This document shows, in pieces, positions 50,625 to 60,024 of a DNA stretch of 64,000 bases. The stretch is from an uncultured Alphaproteobacteria bacterium (GTDB lineage: Bacteria > Pseudomonadota > Alphaproteobacteria > Rhodobacterales > Rhodobacteraceae). Both the position numbers and the translations under genes were made by a program. Numbering within the stretch: the stretch's first letter is position 1; each line of letters begins with the position of its first letter. The notes below the pieces were generated by a model that saw only the letters and a list, made by a program, of their open reading frames with translations, had not been told where the DNA came from and ran no database searches. The stretch covers positions 62,001 through 126,000 of the forward strand of contig CACDWF010000001.1 of NCBI GenBank assembly GCA_902556405.1. Reading direction: 5' to 3'.

Positions 50625-51666
50625 AGGCCAAATCTATTATATTTAATGCTAGAAAAAGAACTTTTTTAGCATCAATATTGTACTCCATTGATTGATGTCT
50701 CAAAAGTGAAATTTGTGCATACAGATGAGCTGCAATAAGATGAATTTCCTCTGTAACTAATTTACTATTAAATACCAAATCGATCTCATTTTTTGCAAGA
50801 GACGCAAGTAATCTTAATAAAACTCCTAACGATGATTTATCAGGATCATCGTAAGCTAAGTATTTTTTATTCACTGCTAATAATTTAAGGGCTTTTCTTC
50901 TATCAAGGTTTGGAAGATCCAATAATAACCCCTTCATTCCATTAAAAAATTCGATAAAGTCTTTGTCTAGAAAATTAAGAAGCTTTCTTACAGATCCTTC
51001 GCAGGAGGTCAGAGCCCCGTACTTTTTGAGTTGGTCAAATTGATTTTCTTTCAAGAAGCCCATAGATATATTCCTAAGGTCGCCTTCACTTAGTCTTTGG
51101 AAGGCAATTTTTTGGCATCTGGAAAAAATAGTCGGCAAAATGGACTGCTTGTTATTTGACACTAAAATAAAAAGAGTTTTTTTTGGTGGTTCTTCTAGTA
51201 TTTTTAATAACGAATTTGATGCGGAAAGATTTAGATCTTCTGTAGTATCAACTATGCAGACTTTGTAAGAGTTGTCTGTCGAAGATAAAGACACTTTTCT
51301 TCTGAGTTCTCGTATATCATCAATAGATATATTTTTTTGAAAGAGTTTTTTTTTGTCATCCCACTTTCTTTTGCAGAAGAAAATATTGTTCGACCAAGTG
51401 GAGACATATGGATCTCTAATATCTTTTTCAGAAATATGACTCAGGCTCCTATTTTTTAAAAAACCACCACTTGATAATGCCTTTGCTACATTTAACGCCA
51501 GAGAAGCTTTACCAATCCCTGCTGGTCCATGAAACAGCCACGCATTAGGAATTTGATTGGTCTTAATACAATTCAATATAAAAGCTACCTGTTCCTTATG
51601 TCCGAAAAGAAAGGAAGCTCCCCCATTTGAGGATGTTGCTAATGTATGATTTTGTTTTTCTATCAT
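50602..51666 (-). CDS. holB: DNA polymerase III delta-prime subunit
   Basis: This clamp-loader subunit has 354 residues. The AAA+ P-loop region is WLFHGPAGIGKASLA near residue 43. The SRC motif is in IFSRCQKI, and sensor-like LLKILEEPPKKTLF is near 145. The zinc-finger cysteines found in many delta-prime proteins are not obvious here. It lies 1 base after tmk and overlaps tatD, a conserved replication and repair operon. Role: loads the beta sliding clamp with the other loader subunits. Confidence 0.9.
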   Translation of the reverse strand: MIEKQNHTLATSSNGGASFLFGHKEQVAFILNCIKTNQIPNAWLFHGPAGIGKASLALNVAKALSSGGFLKNRSLSHISEKDIRDPYVSTWSNNIFFCKRKWDDKKKLFQKNISIDDIRELRRKVSLSSTDNSYKVCIVDTTEDLNLSASNSLLKILEEPPKKTLFILVSNNKQSILPTIFSRCQKIAFQRLSEGDLRNISMGFLKENQFDQLKKYGALTSCEGSVRKLLNFLDKDFIEFFNGMKGLLLDLPNLDRRKALKLLAVNKKYLAYDDPDKSSLGVLLRLLASLAKNEIDLVFNSKLVTEEIHLIAAHLYAQISLLRHQSMEYNIDAKKVLFLALNIIDLAFAKYRKE

Positions 51667-51667
51667 A

Positions 51668-52285
51668 TTACAGATCTATGTTATTTATGCTCTCAATTAT
51701 TTGGGCAGCAACATTCTCTTTAGATCTATTGCCATCAATTATTTTTATTCTTTCACTATGTTGGTGTGCAATATTTAAAAAGTTTTTTCGTAGCTGATAT
51801 TGAAAGTTAATGCCATAGTTTTCAAATCGATCTTCGTTATTTGCCCTATTTAATGCTCGATTTAGAGCAACTTCTGGATCCATATCAATAAGAAATGTAA
51901 TGTCTGGGTTAATTCCTATCTGCTCAAATAACATTAGGCCGAGTTTTCTAGCCTGAGGACTTCGCATTCCTTGATAAACTATCGTGCTATCCATAAATCG
52001 ATCACATATAACAATTTTATTATCTTCAATAGCAGGTTTAATAACTTTTTCGACATGATCATTTCTGGCAGCCATAAAGAGCAAAGTCTCAGTTTCCACA
52101 GACCATTGGAAATTGTTCTCTCTGAGAAGGATTTTTCTTATTTCATTTGACCCTAAGGTACCTCCTGGTTCCTCAGTCTTAACAAAATTTTTATTCTGTG
52201 TAGTAAAGTATTTTGCAAGAAGATCTATTTGAGTAGATTTTCCACATCCATCAATCCCCTCAAAACTAATAAATGAACCTTTCAT
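51668..52285 (-). CDS. tmk: thymidylate kinase
   Basis: Tmk phosphorylates dTMP to dTDP. The 205-residue protein has P-loop FEGIDGCGKST (residues 8-18), the DRFMDSTIVYQG segment with the DR(Y/F/H) motif near residue 95, and a basic LID region RALNRANNEDRFE near 144. Size is normal. It is translationally coupled: its start overlaps the carboxypeptidase stop (52285) and its stop is 1 base before holB. Confidence 0.96.
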   Translation of the reverse strand: MKGSFISFEGIDGCGKSTQIDLLAKYFTTQNKNFVKTEEPGGTLGSNEIRKILLRENNFQWSVETETLLFMAARNDHVEKVIKPAIEDNKIVICDRFMDSTIVYQGMRSPQARKLGLMLFEQIGINPDITFLIDMDPEVALNRALNRANNEDRFENYGINFQYQLRKNFLNIAHQHSERIKIIDGNRSKENVAAQIIESINNIDL

Positions 52286-53451
52286 TAGTTAGACCCAAAT
52301 AGGGAAAAAAAATTAGATTTCAAAACATCTAGATTAGTTACGAGTTTATTTGCCAAGCCTCCTCTACCTAAATCTTCACTAACCTCTATAGGAAAAAATA
52401 ACTGCCTTTTACCTTCTCTTGTTTTAACGAGAGGTGCTGGTTCAACTACTAAATGACCATTTATTTTTTGTCCCTTTTTCAAAGGAGCTATAAGCGGCTG
52501 TTTTAAGACAATATGCATTTTAGTCTTTTCTCTAGCATCATTGGCAAGAAGTATCTGAACATCCTTTGTTGCTGAGATCTTCACATATTCTTTTTCACCT
52601 CTCCAAACTGGTACTTTCAAAATAATCGAGCTCTTTTCAAAAAATGTTTTCAAACTAAATTTTCTGAAAGCCCAAGTAGTTATCCCTTTTGCTTCGCGTG
52701 CTCTTTGCCCAACGGACTTAAGGCCGGTAATAACAAAGGTTATCCGTCTTTCGTTTTGTTTTGCTGAAGCAATTAATCCATAACCAGCTTCCTCAGTATA
52801 TCCCGTTTTTAATCCATCAGCGCCTAGGTTCATTAAAAGCAAAGGGTTTCTATTCTTTTGAGAAATATTATCCCAAGTAAATTCTAGGTCATCAAATATT
52901 TTGTAATATGAAGGATATTCTTCTCTAATTTTATTTGCTAGTGTCACAAGGTCTTTCGAAGACATCTTATGTTTAGGATCCGGCCAGCCAGTTGAATTTG
53001 TAAAGTTTGAGTTGCTCAATCCAATTTCCTTAGCTCTTATGGTCATTAGCTCCGCAAAATTCTCCTCTGTTCCAGCTAATCCTTCGGCTAAAACGATGCA
53101 CGCATCATTTCCTGATTGGATAATCACTCCCTTAATTAAGTTCTCAACTGTGACGTACGCACCTTCTCGAAGAAACATTTTAGACCCACCCTTTTTCCAT
53201 GCTTTTCTTGATACTCTGAAAGTATCGTCCAAATCTAACTTTCCTTCCTCCAAACTTTCAAACACCATCCATAATGTCATCAATTTTGACATTGAAGCTG
53301 GAGGAATTGGACGATCAACATCTTTAGAAAGTAAAACTTCCCCAGTTGAGTTATCAATAACTAAAGCCGTACTAGCAGTTGTTGAAAAACCTTGAACTAC
53401 TGTACTCCAGATAAAAAGCAAAAAAGTGCTAAAAATAAATATTTTTGTCAT
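52285..53451 (-). CDS. dacC: D-alanyl-D-alanine carboxypeptidase (penicillin-binding protein)
   Basis: This low-molecular-mass PBP trims the D-Ala from peptidoglycan stem peptides. It has a signal peptide (residues 1-22), catalytic SxxK at Ser53-Lys56 (ASMSKLMT), SGN in IIQSGNDACI and KTG in LKTGYTEEAGYG. The C-terminal domain (residues 280-380) is the beta-rich PBP5 type. The 388-residue length is normal. It starts the dac-tmk-holB-tatD-MBL run and is divergent from the acyl-CoA ligase gene. The dacA/dacC distinction cannot be made firmly. Confidence 0.93.
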   Translation of the reverse strand: MTKIFIFSTFLLFIWSTVVQGFSTTASTALVIDNSTGEVLLSKDVDRPIPPASMSKLMTLWMVFESLEEGKLDLDDTFRVSRKAWKKGGSKMFLREGAYVTVENLIKGVIIQSGNDACIVLAEGLAGTEENFAELMTIRAKEIGLSNSNFTNSTGWPDPKHKMSSKDLVTLANKIREEYPSYYKIFDDLEFTWDNISQKNRNPLLLMNLGADGLKTGYTEEAGYGLIASAKQNERRITFVITGLKSVGQRAREAKGITTWAFRKFSLKTFFEKSSIILKVPVWRGEKEYVKISATKDVQILLANDAREKTKMHIVLKQPLIAPLKKGQKINGHLVVEPAPLVKTREGKRQLFFPIEVSEDLGRGGLANKLVTNLDVLKSNFFSLFGSN

Positions 53452-53544
53452 GAATTGGTTTCTTAAATTTTTTAGTCAATATTATTATAATATTTATAAT
53501 AAATTATAGATATTGCTTTTAACATCAAAATCGGAGTCTTTAAT

Positions 53545-55080
53545 ATGATTGATAATACCCATTTCGATATTTTAAATGTAATTGAGACTCACGGTACTTA
53601 TCAACCTGAAAAGCCAGCTATATGTTGTGGTGAAATAACCAGGCTTTGGCGTGATCTTAAACAAAACATTAATAAAGTAGCAAATTTTTTTAAGAAAATG
53701 GGTATCAATAAAGGTGATAACGTCGCAATCTTGGTAGGTAATCGACCCGAAATACTAGAGCTTATTTTCGGAATAGTGAAAATGGGGGCGTGTGTTGTAC
53801 CTCTGTCAGGCCTTTTGACTAAAGAGCAAATAACTGTGTTAGTGAATAATAGTGATGCAAAATTATTTATTGTAGACAATGAGTTTATAAATTTAGTCGA
53901 GGAGGAGCTATCACAGTTTAAAACTATTGACAAAGAAAAATTGCTATACTTAGGTGGTGAGTTGGATTGTTGGGAGAAAATTTCCTCTGAGAAGAAAGAT
54001 TATGGTTTCGAATATAACTGTAGGCCAGAAGACAATTTCAATATCATTTATTCATCAGGAACTACGGGTGTTCCAAAAGGCATAGTTCAAACACACAGAG
54101 CAAGAAGTCATTGGGCAACATCTAATGCGATCGAAATGTCTTTTAATTCAGAATGTAAGTCGCTTACGACAACGGCACTTTATTCAAATGGAACTTGGTT
54201 AATGATGCTTCCCACATTGTTCGTTGGCGGCACGCTTCATGTTATGAATGGTTTTGATCCGAAAGCTTTTGTAAATTTGGTTCAGAAAGAACGAATTACG
54301 CATACCTTCCTCGTTCCACCACAGTTTAGTGCAATCCTTTCTTTGGAAAACATACAAAAAGATAGTTTTAGTTCTCTAAAGACTATTTTATCAGCTGGAT
54401 CTCCGTTGAGACTTGATATAAAGGAAAATATCCTAAGAAGAATTAGTGAAAACCTATTCGAGCTATATGGATTTTCTGAAGGCTTTGCCACAATGTTAAA
54501 ACCTTATGACCAAAAGAAAAAATTTGGTTCTGTTGGGATCCCAGTCTTGGGATTTGAGATTAAAATTATTGATGAAGAAGGTAAAGAGTGCTCTTCAAAC
54601 ATAGCTGGAGAGATAGCTGGCTATGGGGCCGGTATGATGAAGGAATACTATGGTGAAGTTGAACTAACAAAGGACCTGATATGGAAGGATAATAGGGGTA
54701 GAAGTTTTATAAAATCTGGAGATATAGGTAGCTTAGATGAAGATGGATTTCTAACCATTCTTGATCGTAAAAAAGATATGATAATATCTGGGGGTTTAAA
54801 TGTATTTCCTGTTGATATTGAAGAGATTGTTGGCAAGCATCCAGATGTAATTGATGTAACTGTCATAGGAGTTCCCCATGAAAAATGGGGAGAAACGTGC
54901 TTAGCGCTTATTATTCCTAAAGATGGGGTAGAGATAGATTGCAATGAAATTAAGAATTGGTCCAACGAAAATTTGGCAAAACATCAGAGATTAGATAAAG
55001 TTGAAATTAGGGATGAGTTTCCCAGAAACGCTTTGGGAAAAGTCTTGAAAAGAGTTCTAAGAGAGCCTTACTGGTCTTAG
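53545..55080 (+). CDS. AMP-forming acyl-CoA ligase
   Basis: The 511-residue adenylate-forming enzyme activates a carboxylic acid to its CoA ester. The P-loop is YSSGTTGVPKG near residue 171, the adenine-binding segment is ELYGFSEG near 306, GDIGSLDEDGFLTILDRKKDMI is near 394, and the C-terminal lysine region is FPRNALGKVLKR. GGAGTC precedes the ATG. It converges on the thiolase/P450/OYE genes, ending within 4 bases of the thiolase stop, and may feed the same catabolic route. A fatty or cyclic terpenoid-type acid is a possible substrate. Confidence 0.93.
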   Translation: MIDNTHFDILNVIETHGTYQPEKPAICCGEITRLWRDLKQNINKVANFFKKMGINKGDNVAILVGNRPEILELIFGIVKMGACVVPLSGLLTKEQITVLVNNSDAKLFIVDNEFINLVEEELSQFKTIDKEKLLYLGGELDCWEKISSEKKDYGFEYNCRPEDNFNIIYSSGTTGVPKGIVQTHRARSHWATSNAIEMSFNSECKSLTTTALYSNGTWLMMLPTLFVGGTLHVMNGFDPKAFVNLVQKERITHTFLVPPQFSAILSLENIQKDSFSSLKTILSAGSPLRLDIKENILRRISENLFELYGFSEGFATMLKPYDQKKKFGSVGIPVLGFEIKIIDEEGKECSSNIAGEIAGYGAGMMKEYYGEVELTKDLIWKDNRGRSFIKSGDIGSLDEDGFLTILDRKKDMIISGGLNVFPVDIEEIVGKHPDVIDVTVIGVPHEKWGETCLALIIPKDGVEIDCNEIKNWSNENLAKHQRLDKVEIRDEFPRNALGKVLKRVLREPYWS

Positions 55081-56330
55081 TGAGATCCCTCCAAAATAAT
55101 TACAGAACACGCAGCCTCTTCAAAGCCAATAACGCCTCCTCCATTTTCAGCGAGCCCAATTTTATTTCTCTCGCTTTGTCTCTTTCCTGCATTTCCCTTT
55201 AGCTGAACAGCTAGCTCATGAATCATAGATAATCCAGTTGCACCTACAGGATGGCCCTTTGACACTAATCCTCCCGACAAATTAACAGGTAATTTGCCAC
55301 CAAGTTGCGTATGACCTTCCTCAACAAATTTTCCTCCTGAACCAATCTCACAAAAACCCAGCATTTCAAGCTGATATATTTCACAAAATGAAGTAGCATC
55401 GTGAATCTCGACAATATCTACATCTTTTGGTTCTAACTCAGCTTGTCTATATGCCTTCTTCGCTGCTACACTGGATAACCCTAATTCCTGAGGTGAACGG
55501 TATTTACCTCCAGATAGCACACTCGCTTTAATTTTTATAGCTGATTGTTGAATTTCTGTTGGAAAGTATTCTAGGCCTTTAGCAGAACAAATAAGAGCCG
55601 CCGCTGCACCATCTCCAATAGGCGCACACATCGCTCTTGTTAATGGGTATGAGATTTCTCTATCACTTAAAACCTCTTCCAAGCTTACTTCAAATTGATA
55701 TTGAGCTTTATCATTTAGTGAACCGTGAAAATGATTTTTTGAAGCAGCGAATGCAATTTGGTTTTGAGTAGTGCCATAAGTCTTCATATGCCAAAGCGCT
55801 TGAAGGCCATACGTGTCCATAAAAATTGTTCCTTTTTTATTTTTAGGATCGAAGGGTTTTCCGAGTTCATCACCAATTGATTTGTAAAAATCTAGCCACT
55901 CACTCCGATCAAATTGATCAATTCCTCCATCATATATTTCTTGAATTTTCTCCGGTTGATTGGGCTGGTATATTTTCTCAACACCTATTGCTAAAGACAC
56001 ATCCTCTGTTCCAGAAATAATATCTTTCCATGCGCCATGGAATGCCATTGAACCTGTAGCGCAACCCCCTTCTACATTGATAATGCCAACTCTTTCAGGG
56101 AATAGTTTTTTTTGTACCAGAGGAGTAAAGCAGACTTGACCTCTAATATTATTTTGTCCAAATGTACCCATCCCACAATTACCGAACCATGCTTGTCCAA
56201 TCATATCTCCATTTTCCACTTTAGCTGATTTAAGTAATTCGCAATAAACCTCCTCTGTTAGGTTTTTAAATGTCTGATCTGCTTTTTTCTCAAACTTGGT
56301 ACATGCGGTGGCAATGAGATAAGCTTCCAA
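55077..56330 (-). CDS. SCP2-type thiolase
   Basis: The 417-residue protein resembles the SCP-x/SCP2 thiolase clade rather than FadA. The nucleophilic Cys is in NVEGGCATGSMAFHGA near residue 90, VEIHDATSFCEI carries a His near 320, and GHPVGATGLSMIHE near 362 holds the second-site His. It ends with GLAENGGGVIGFEEAACSVIIL. Such enzymes cleave 3-oxoacyl-CoAs with branched or cyclic acyl parts, as in steroid and terpenoid degradation. It lies 14 bases downstream of a P450. Confidence 0.9.
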   Translation of the reverse strand: MEAYLIATACTKFEKKADQTFKNLTEEVYCELLKSAKVENGDMIGQAWFGNCGMGTFGQNNIRGQVCFTPLVQKKLFPERVGIINVEGGCATGSMAFHGAWKDIISGTEDVSLAIGVEKIYQPNQPEKIQEIYDGGIDQFDRSEWLDFYKSIGDELGKPFDPKNKKGTIFMDTYGLQALWHMKTYGTTQNQIAFAASKNHFHGSLNDKAQYQFEVSLEEVLSDREISYPLTRAMCAPIGDGAAAALICSAKGLEYFPTEIQQSAIKIKASVLSGGKYRSPQELGLSSVAAKKAYRQAELEPKDVDIVEIHDATSFCEIYQLEMLGFCEIGSGGKFVEEGHTQLGGKLPVNLSGGLVSKGHPVGATGLSMIHELAVQLKGNAGKRQSERNKIGLAENGGGVIGFEEAACSVIILEGSH

Positions 56331-56344
56331 TTTATCCTCCTTTT

Positions 56345-57550
56345 TTAGGTCAAATTAACGTCTAACTTTTTTAGACCACGGGGCACCATTGCATCAATCC
56401 ATTCAAAGGAATTCTTCGCTTTCAGTCTAGTCGTTGGAAATTGCTTAAAGAAATTTAATATAGCGATACGTCCTTCCTCTCTTGCAAGAGCTGCCCCAAT
56501 ACATAGATGAGGACCATACCCAAATGTTAAATGCCTGTTCGGTGAACGATCAATCTTAAAAACATCTGGTTTGTCAAAGATATTTTCGTCTCTGTTTGCA
56601 CTTGAAACCATGGCAAATACCCTATCACCTTTTTTGAGTATTTTATTATGAAGCTCATGTTCTTTTGCGACATTTCTTACAAGTGAGTTTGTTGGCCCAT
56701 CATATCTCATTATTTCTTCAATGGTAAGATCAAGTAGATCAGGGTTCTGAAGAAGTTTTGATAGTTCTGATGGATTTCTCATCAAAGTGAGAATCCCGTT
56801 AGATATAAGATTGGTAGTGGTTTCATGACCAGCAAATAAAATTAACATGCAAGTCGCAATCAACTCATCATCAGAAAACTTATCGTTTTCAACAGATGCA
56901 TTTATCAAATCCATGAGAAAACCTTCAGAAGGATTTGCTCTCCGCTCTTCAATAATTTCCCTAAAGAAAGAAACCATTTTTCTACATCCACGAGACGCTT
57001 TCTCATACTTATGCTTATCATTCCTGGCGCCGCCAATAAATTTTGACATATCATCCGACCATGATTTAAATGCGTCTAGCATGTCTATAGGAACGCCTAG
57101 TAGGTGCATTATAGTAAGTGCAGGAATGGGAGAAGCATAATAACTAACTAAGTCAATTTCCCTCATATTTTTTAGTTTAGATAATGTGGCATCCGTTATA
57201 GCATTTATCTTTGGCTGCATTTCGTTAATAGATTTTCTTGTGAACGCAACCATCATTATCTTTCTCATTCTGGTATGATCGGGGGGATTTCTGAATGCAG
57301 CCCATAGATTTAAATATTTTACAATTTCTGCCAATAGCTTTGCTTCCTTGGTAGGTAGTTTACTATAAAAGTTGTTTAACCTATCAACAGTAATATTATC
57401 GCTGGAAAGTATAGATCTAACGTCTTCGTATCTCGTAACTATCCATGATTTCAATTTCGTGTGCCAGTGTATAGGATCTTTATTTCTAAGTGCCAAGAAA
57501 TAGGGATATGGGTTAGCCAAAGTATTTGGATCAGATGGGTCGTAGTTCAT
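56345..57550 (-). CDS. cytochrome P450
   Basis: This 401-residue bacterial P450 has the I-helix AGHETTT, the K-helix ExxR in EEIMRY, and the heme loop FGYGPHLCIG with the cysteine ligand at residue 350. It is soluble and similar in plan to, but clearly diverged from, the P450 at 1995-3200. Its ATG overlaps the OYE-type reductase stop by four bases, and thiolase follows, so it is embedded in an apparent catabolic operon. It may hydroxylate a cyclic or branched substrate. No ferredoxin or reductase is nearby. Confidence 0.95.
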   Translation of the reverse strand: MNYDPSDPNTLANPYPYFLALRNKDPIHWHTKLKSWIVTRYEDVRSILSSDNITVDRLNNFYSKLPTKEAKLLAEIVKYLNLWAAFRNPPDHTRMRKIMMVAFTRKSINEMQPKINAITDATLSKLKNMREIDLVSYYASPIPALTIMHLLGVPIDMLDAFKSWSDDMSKFIGGARNDKHKYEKASRGCRKMVSFFREIIEERRANPSEGFLMDLINASVENDKFSDDELIATCMLILFAGHETTTNLISNGILTLMRNPSELSKLLQNPDLLDLTIEEIMRYDGPTNSLVRNVAKEHELHNKILKKGDRVFAMVSSANRDENIFDKPDVFKIDRSPNRHLTFGYGPHLCIGAALAREEGRIAILNFFKQFPTTRLKAKNSFEWIDAMVPRGLKKLDVNLT

Positions 57551-58629
57551 ACTGAGTCACTTACAAAATTTTTCCAGGTAGCCATATAGTTGACAAATGT
57601 TTCTGATAAGCCTTCTTTCAAAAGGTGATCCCTTGTAACAGGAGCGGAATAGGGCTGAAAGTTTGATCCTTCAGCCTTGAGCCGGTTTGGAAATTGATGA
57701 TCTAAAATTGCAGCTCTTCCTAAACAGAAAAAGTCGACATTATTATTTTGTAAAATTTCTATATCTTCAAAAGAAAAAATCTTTCCTGCTACGGTTAATA
57801 ACTTTGAACCTCTGTCGATAGTCGTAAATAGTTTTAATAAGCTCTCACCTTTTAAAGGTCCATCATCTACCAATTTAAATGAATCCCAGAGTGAAATATC
57901 GATAAAATGAATATTATTAATTCCACAAAGCGTTTTATAAAGTGTTATCATTTCGTTAGTATCTAAGCCAAACCTCTCTGGAGAAATCCTCACACCGATT
58001 AGAAAGCTCGAGGGAGTCTTTTCTTTAATTTCCTTGATAATATCTATTAGAAACTTAGCTCTGTTTTTGAAAGAACCTCCATAATCGTCTTCTCTTTTAT
58101 TGAACTTTTTAGAAAGAAATTGACCAATTAGATAACCGTGCGCAGCATGCAGTTCTATGCCATCATAGTTACATTCATATGCTCTAATGGCACATTCTAC
58201 AAAAGCCACTTTCATTTCTTCAATTTCTGCTATCGACATCTCTCTCGCGGACTTTTCTGAATTCATACTTGGGCCTATTTTATCCCCTGAATAATTAATG
58301 TCTGCCCTTATTCCTGCATGGAAAATTTGGGCTATGGAAAGTGCCTCTAAATTGTGTAATCTCTCATTTAAACGATAGTGGCCATCTTTGTGTTTAGGAT
58401 CATATATGCCAAGTTGTCCTTTCCAACCAATGCCAGATTTTAACACAGGCATAGCGCAAGTCATTATTATCCCAAAGCCTCCTTCGGCCCTTTTTGTAAG
58501 CCAAATAAACTCATCATTAGAAATTCTCCCTTGGTCAGGACTTTGCATATTGGTAAGTGGCGCAAGCAGAAACTTATTTTTTGCTTTTACACCGTTTGAA
58601 AACGTGAGTTCTTTAAATAATTGCTCCAT
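57547..58629 (-). CDS. Old-Yellow-Enzyme-type NADH:flavin oxidoreductase
   Basis: The 360-residue FMN enzyme has the N-terminal KNKFLLAPLTNM segment (substrate-side Thr), QIFHAGIRAD, and HGYLIGQFLSKKFNKREDDYGGS near residue 165 as the family landmark. The C-terminal VAGKIFSFEDIE and FFCLGRAAI segments bind FMN phosphate. It is close to 2,4-dienoyl-CoA-reductase-like or enoate-reductase members. It reduces an activated C=C, fitting the operon with P450 and thiolase. Confidence 0.93.
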   Translation of the reverse strand: MEQLFKELTFSNGVKAKNKFLLAPLTNMQSPDQGRISNDEFIWLTKRAEGGFGIIMTCAMPVLKSGIGWKGQLGIYDPKHKDGHYRLNERLHNLEALSIAQIFHAGIRADINYSGDKIGPSMNSEKSAREMSIAEIEEMKVAFVECAIRAYECNYDGIELHAAHGYLIGQFLSKKFNKREDDYGGSFKNRAKFLIDIIKEIKEKTPSSFLIGVRISPERFGLDTNEMITLYKTLCGINNIHFIDISLWDSFKLVDDGPLKGESLLKLFTTIDRGSKLLTVAGKIFSFEDIEILQNNNVDFFCLGRAAILDHQFPNRLKAEGSNFQPYSAPVTRDHLLKEGLSETFVNYMATWKNFVSDSV

Positions 58630-58673
58630 AGCTATATATTAAAACATACTTTCTTCTGATCAAAGGTCTATTA

Positions 58674-59249
58674 ATGCATTTAAAAAATTTATTGCGGTTT
58701 AAAATTATATTAATTTTTTTTTCATTTCCTTTATTTGTAAATAACCTTTTTGCAAGTGAAAGATATACAATTGCAAATTCAAAAGCACTAAAATTTACCT
58801 ATTTTGTGAGTGGTGTCCCTTTATATGGTGAGTTTCATGTAGACACATCTTATTTCACTATCGATTTTACAGACGAACAGCAATCTAAGTTTTACATTAA
58901 AGTAGATATTAGAAAAAGTACTGCAGGCTTTCCTTTGGCTACCAGCGCGATGTTAGGACAAAGTGTCTTAAATGCAAACAAATATCCGTTTATGGAGTTT
59001 AAAAGCACTAGTATTTCTAAAAAAGATAAGGGATATCGAGTAAGCGGCCTACTCAAACTAAAAGGAGTACAGAAAAATATTGTTATTGTGGTTTTTATCA
59101 AAGACAAATACAGAAAAAATGCAAAAACTCTTATGTTTGAAATAATGTCTTCTATTAACAGATATGATTTTGGCGCCGATGGATTTCCTTTTCTTGTTGG
59201 CAAGGAAATTAAATTAAATTCTAGTATTGAATTAATAAGAGGGGATTAA
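58674..59249 (+). CDS. YceI-family periplasmic lipid-binding protein
   Basis: This 191-residue protein has a signal peptide (residues 1-27) and a YceI beta-barrel. Visible features are FTYFVSGVPLYGEF near residue 41, VDIRKSTAGFPLATSAMLGQSVLNANKYPFMEFKS near 82, and NRYDFGADGFPFLVGKEIKLN at the end. YceI proteins bind isoprenoid quinones or similar lipids. It is divergent from the OYE gene, and the PD-(D/E)XK gene begins 1 base after its stop. Confidence 0.9.
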   Translation: MHLKNLLRFKIILIFFSFPLFVNNLFASERYTIANSKALKFTYFVSGVPLYGEFHVDTSYFTIDFTDEQQSKFYIKVDIRKSTAGFPLATSAMLGQSVLNANKYPFMEFKSTSISKKDKGYRVSGLLKLKGVQKNIVIVVFIKDKYRKNAKTLMFEIMSSINRYDFGADGFPFLVGKEIKLNSSIELIRGD

Positions 59250-59250
59250 T

Positions 59251-60024
59251 ATGGCAAGGCATCGTGGAAAATTTGATAAAAATAAGATTGAGCCCTATGA
59301 ACTAAGTAGGAGCAGAATTGAAAACTTTGTCAAATGTAAAGCTTGTTTTTATATGGAACAAGTGGAGGGAATAAAGTTCCCTTCTATTCCGGGGTTCAAT
59401 ATAAATGAGGCTACTGATATATTGCTTAAAAGAGATTTTGATAAATACAGAGAAATTAGAGAGCCTCATCCATTTTTGGTCGCCAAAGGACTAGACTTTC
59501 TCATTCCCTTCTCTCATGAACACTTTGAATTATGGACGCAAAGCTTGCATTTTGGAGCAAAAGATAGGCTTAACTTTGTGGATCCTAAAACAAATCTTAA
59601 AGTTGGTGGTGGTCTCGATGACGTTTGGTTAAATATTAACACTAATTGTTTGCATATAGTTGATTATAAAAGTACGTCACAAAAATCAGACAAAGGGCCT
59701 ATTACATTGGATGACCCCTGGAAAGCTTCTTATAAAAGGCAAATGGACCTCTATGTGTGGGTTTTAAGAAAAAAAGGCTTTCATGTTGATGATGTGGGTT
59801 ACTTTCTATATTGCGACGGGGATAGGTTTAGTAACTATGATTTTTTATCAAGTACTGCCGCATCTATGAATTTTAAGATAACTTTAATTGACTACAAAAC
59901 TAACGACGGCTGGATAGAGCCGACCTTGCAAGATATTAGCGAGTGTTTGAACGAGAGCAAAAGACCCCAGCATTCAGACTATTGTGAATATGGAAAATTT
60001 CTTTCTCAAAGTTTAAATCAATGA
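59251..60024 (+). CDS. stand-alone PD-(D/E)XK nuclease-fold protein
   Basis: The 257-residue protein matches the PDDEXK_1/Cas4-AddB-like nuclease pattern. LSRSRIENFVKCKACFYME near residue 18 is the usual N-terminal SxSxxxxxxxCP-like helix, VGGGLDDVW near 118 contributes an acidic residue, and the core motif is HIVDYKST (Asp138-Tyr-Lys140). Gln164 is in YKRQMDLYVW. Cysteines at 29 and 32 and again at 232 and 245 (HSDYCEYGKF) could hold a partial Fe-S site. No helicase or CRISPR genes are nearby. It is coupled to YceI and convergent with a monooxygenase gene, overlapping it by 12 bases. Confidence 0.85.
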   Translation: MARHRGKFDKNKIEPYELSRSRIENFVKCKACFYMEQVEGIKFPSIPGFNINEATDILLKRDFDKYREIREPHPFLVAKGLDFLIPFSHEHFELWTQSLHFGAKDRLNFVDPKTNLKVGGGLDDVWLNINTNCLHIVDYKSTSQKSDKGPITLDDPWKASYKRQMDLYVWVLRKKGFHVDDVGYFLYCDGDRFSNYDFLSSTAASMNFKITLIDYKTNDGWIEPTLQDISECLNESKRPQHSDYCEYGKFLSQSLNQ

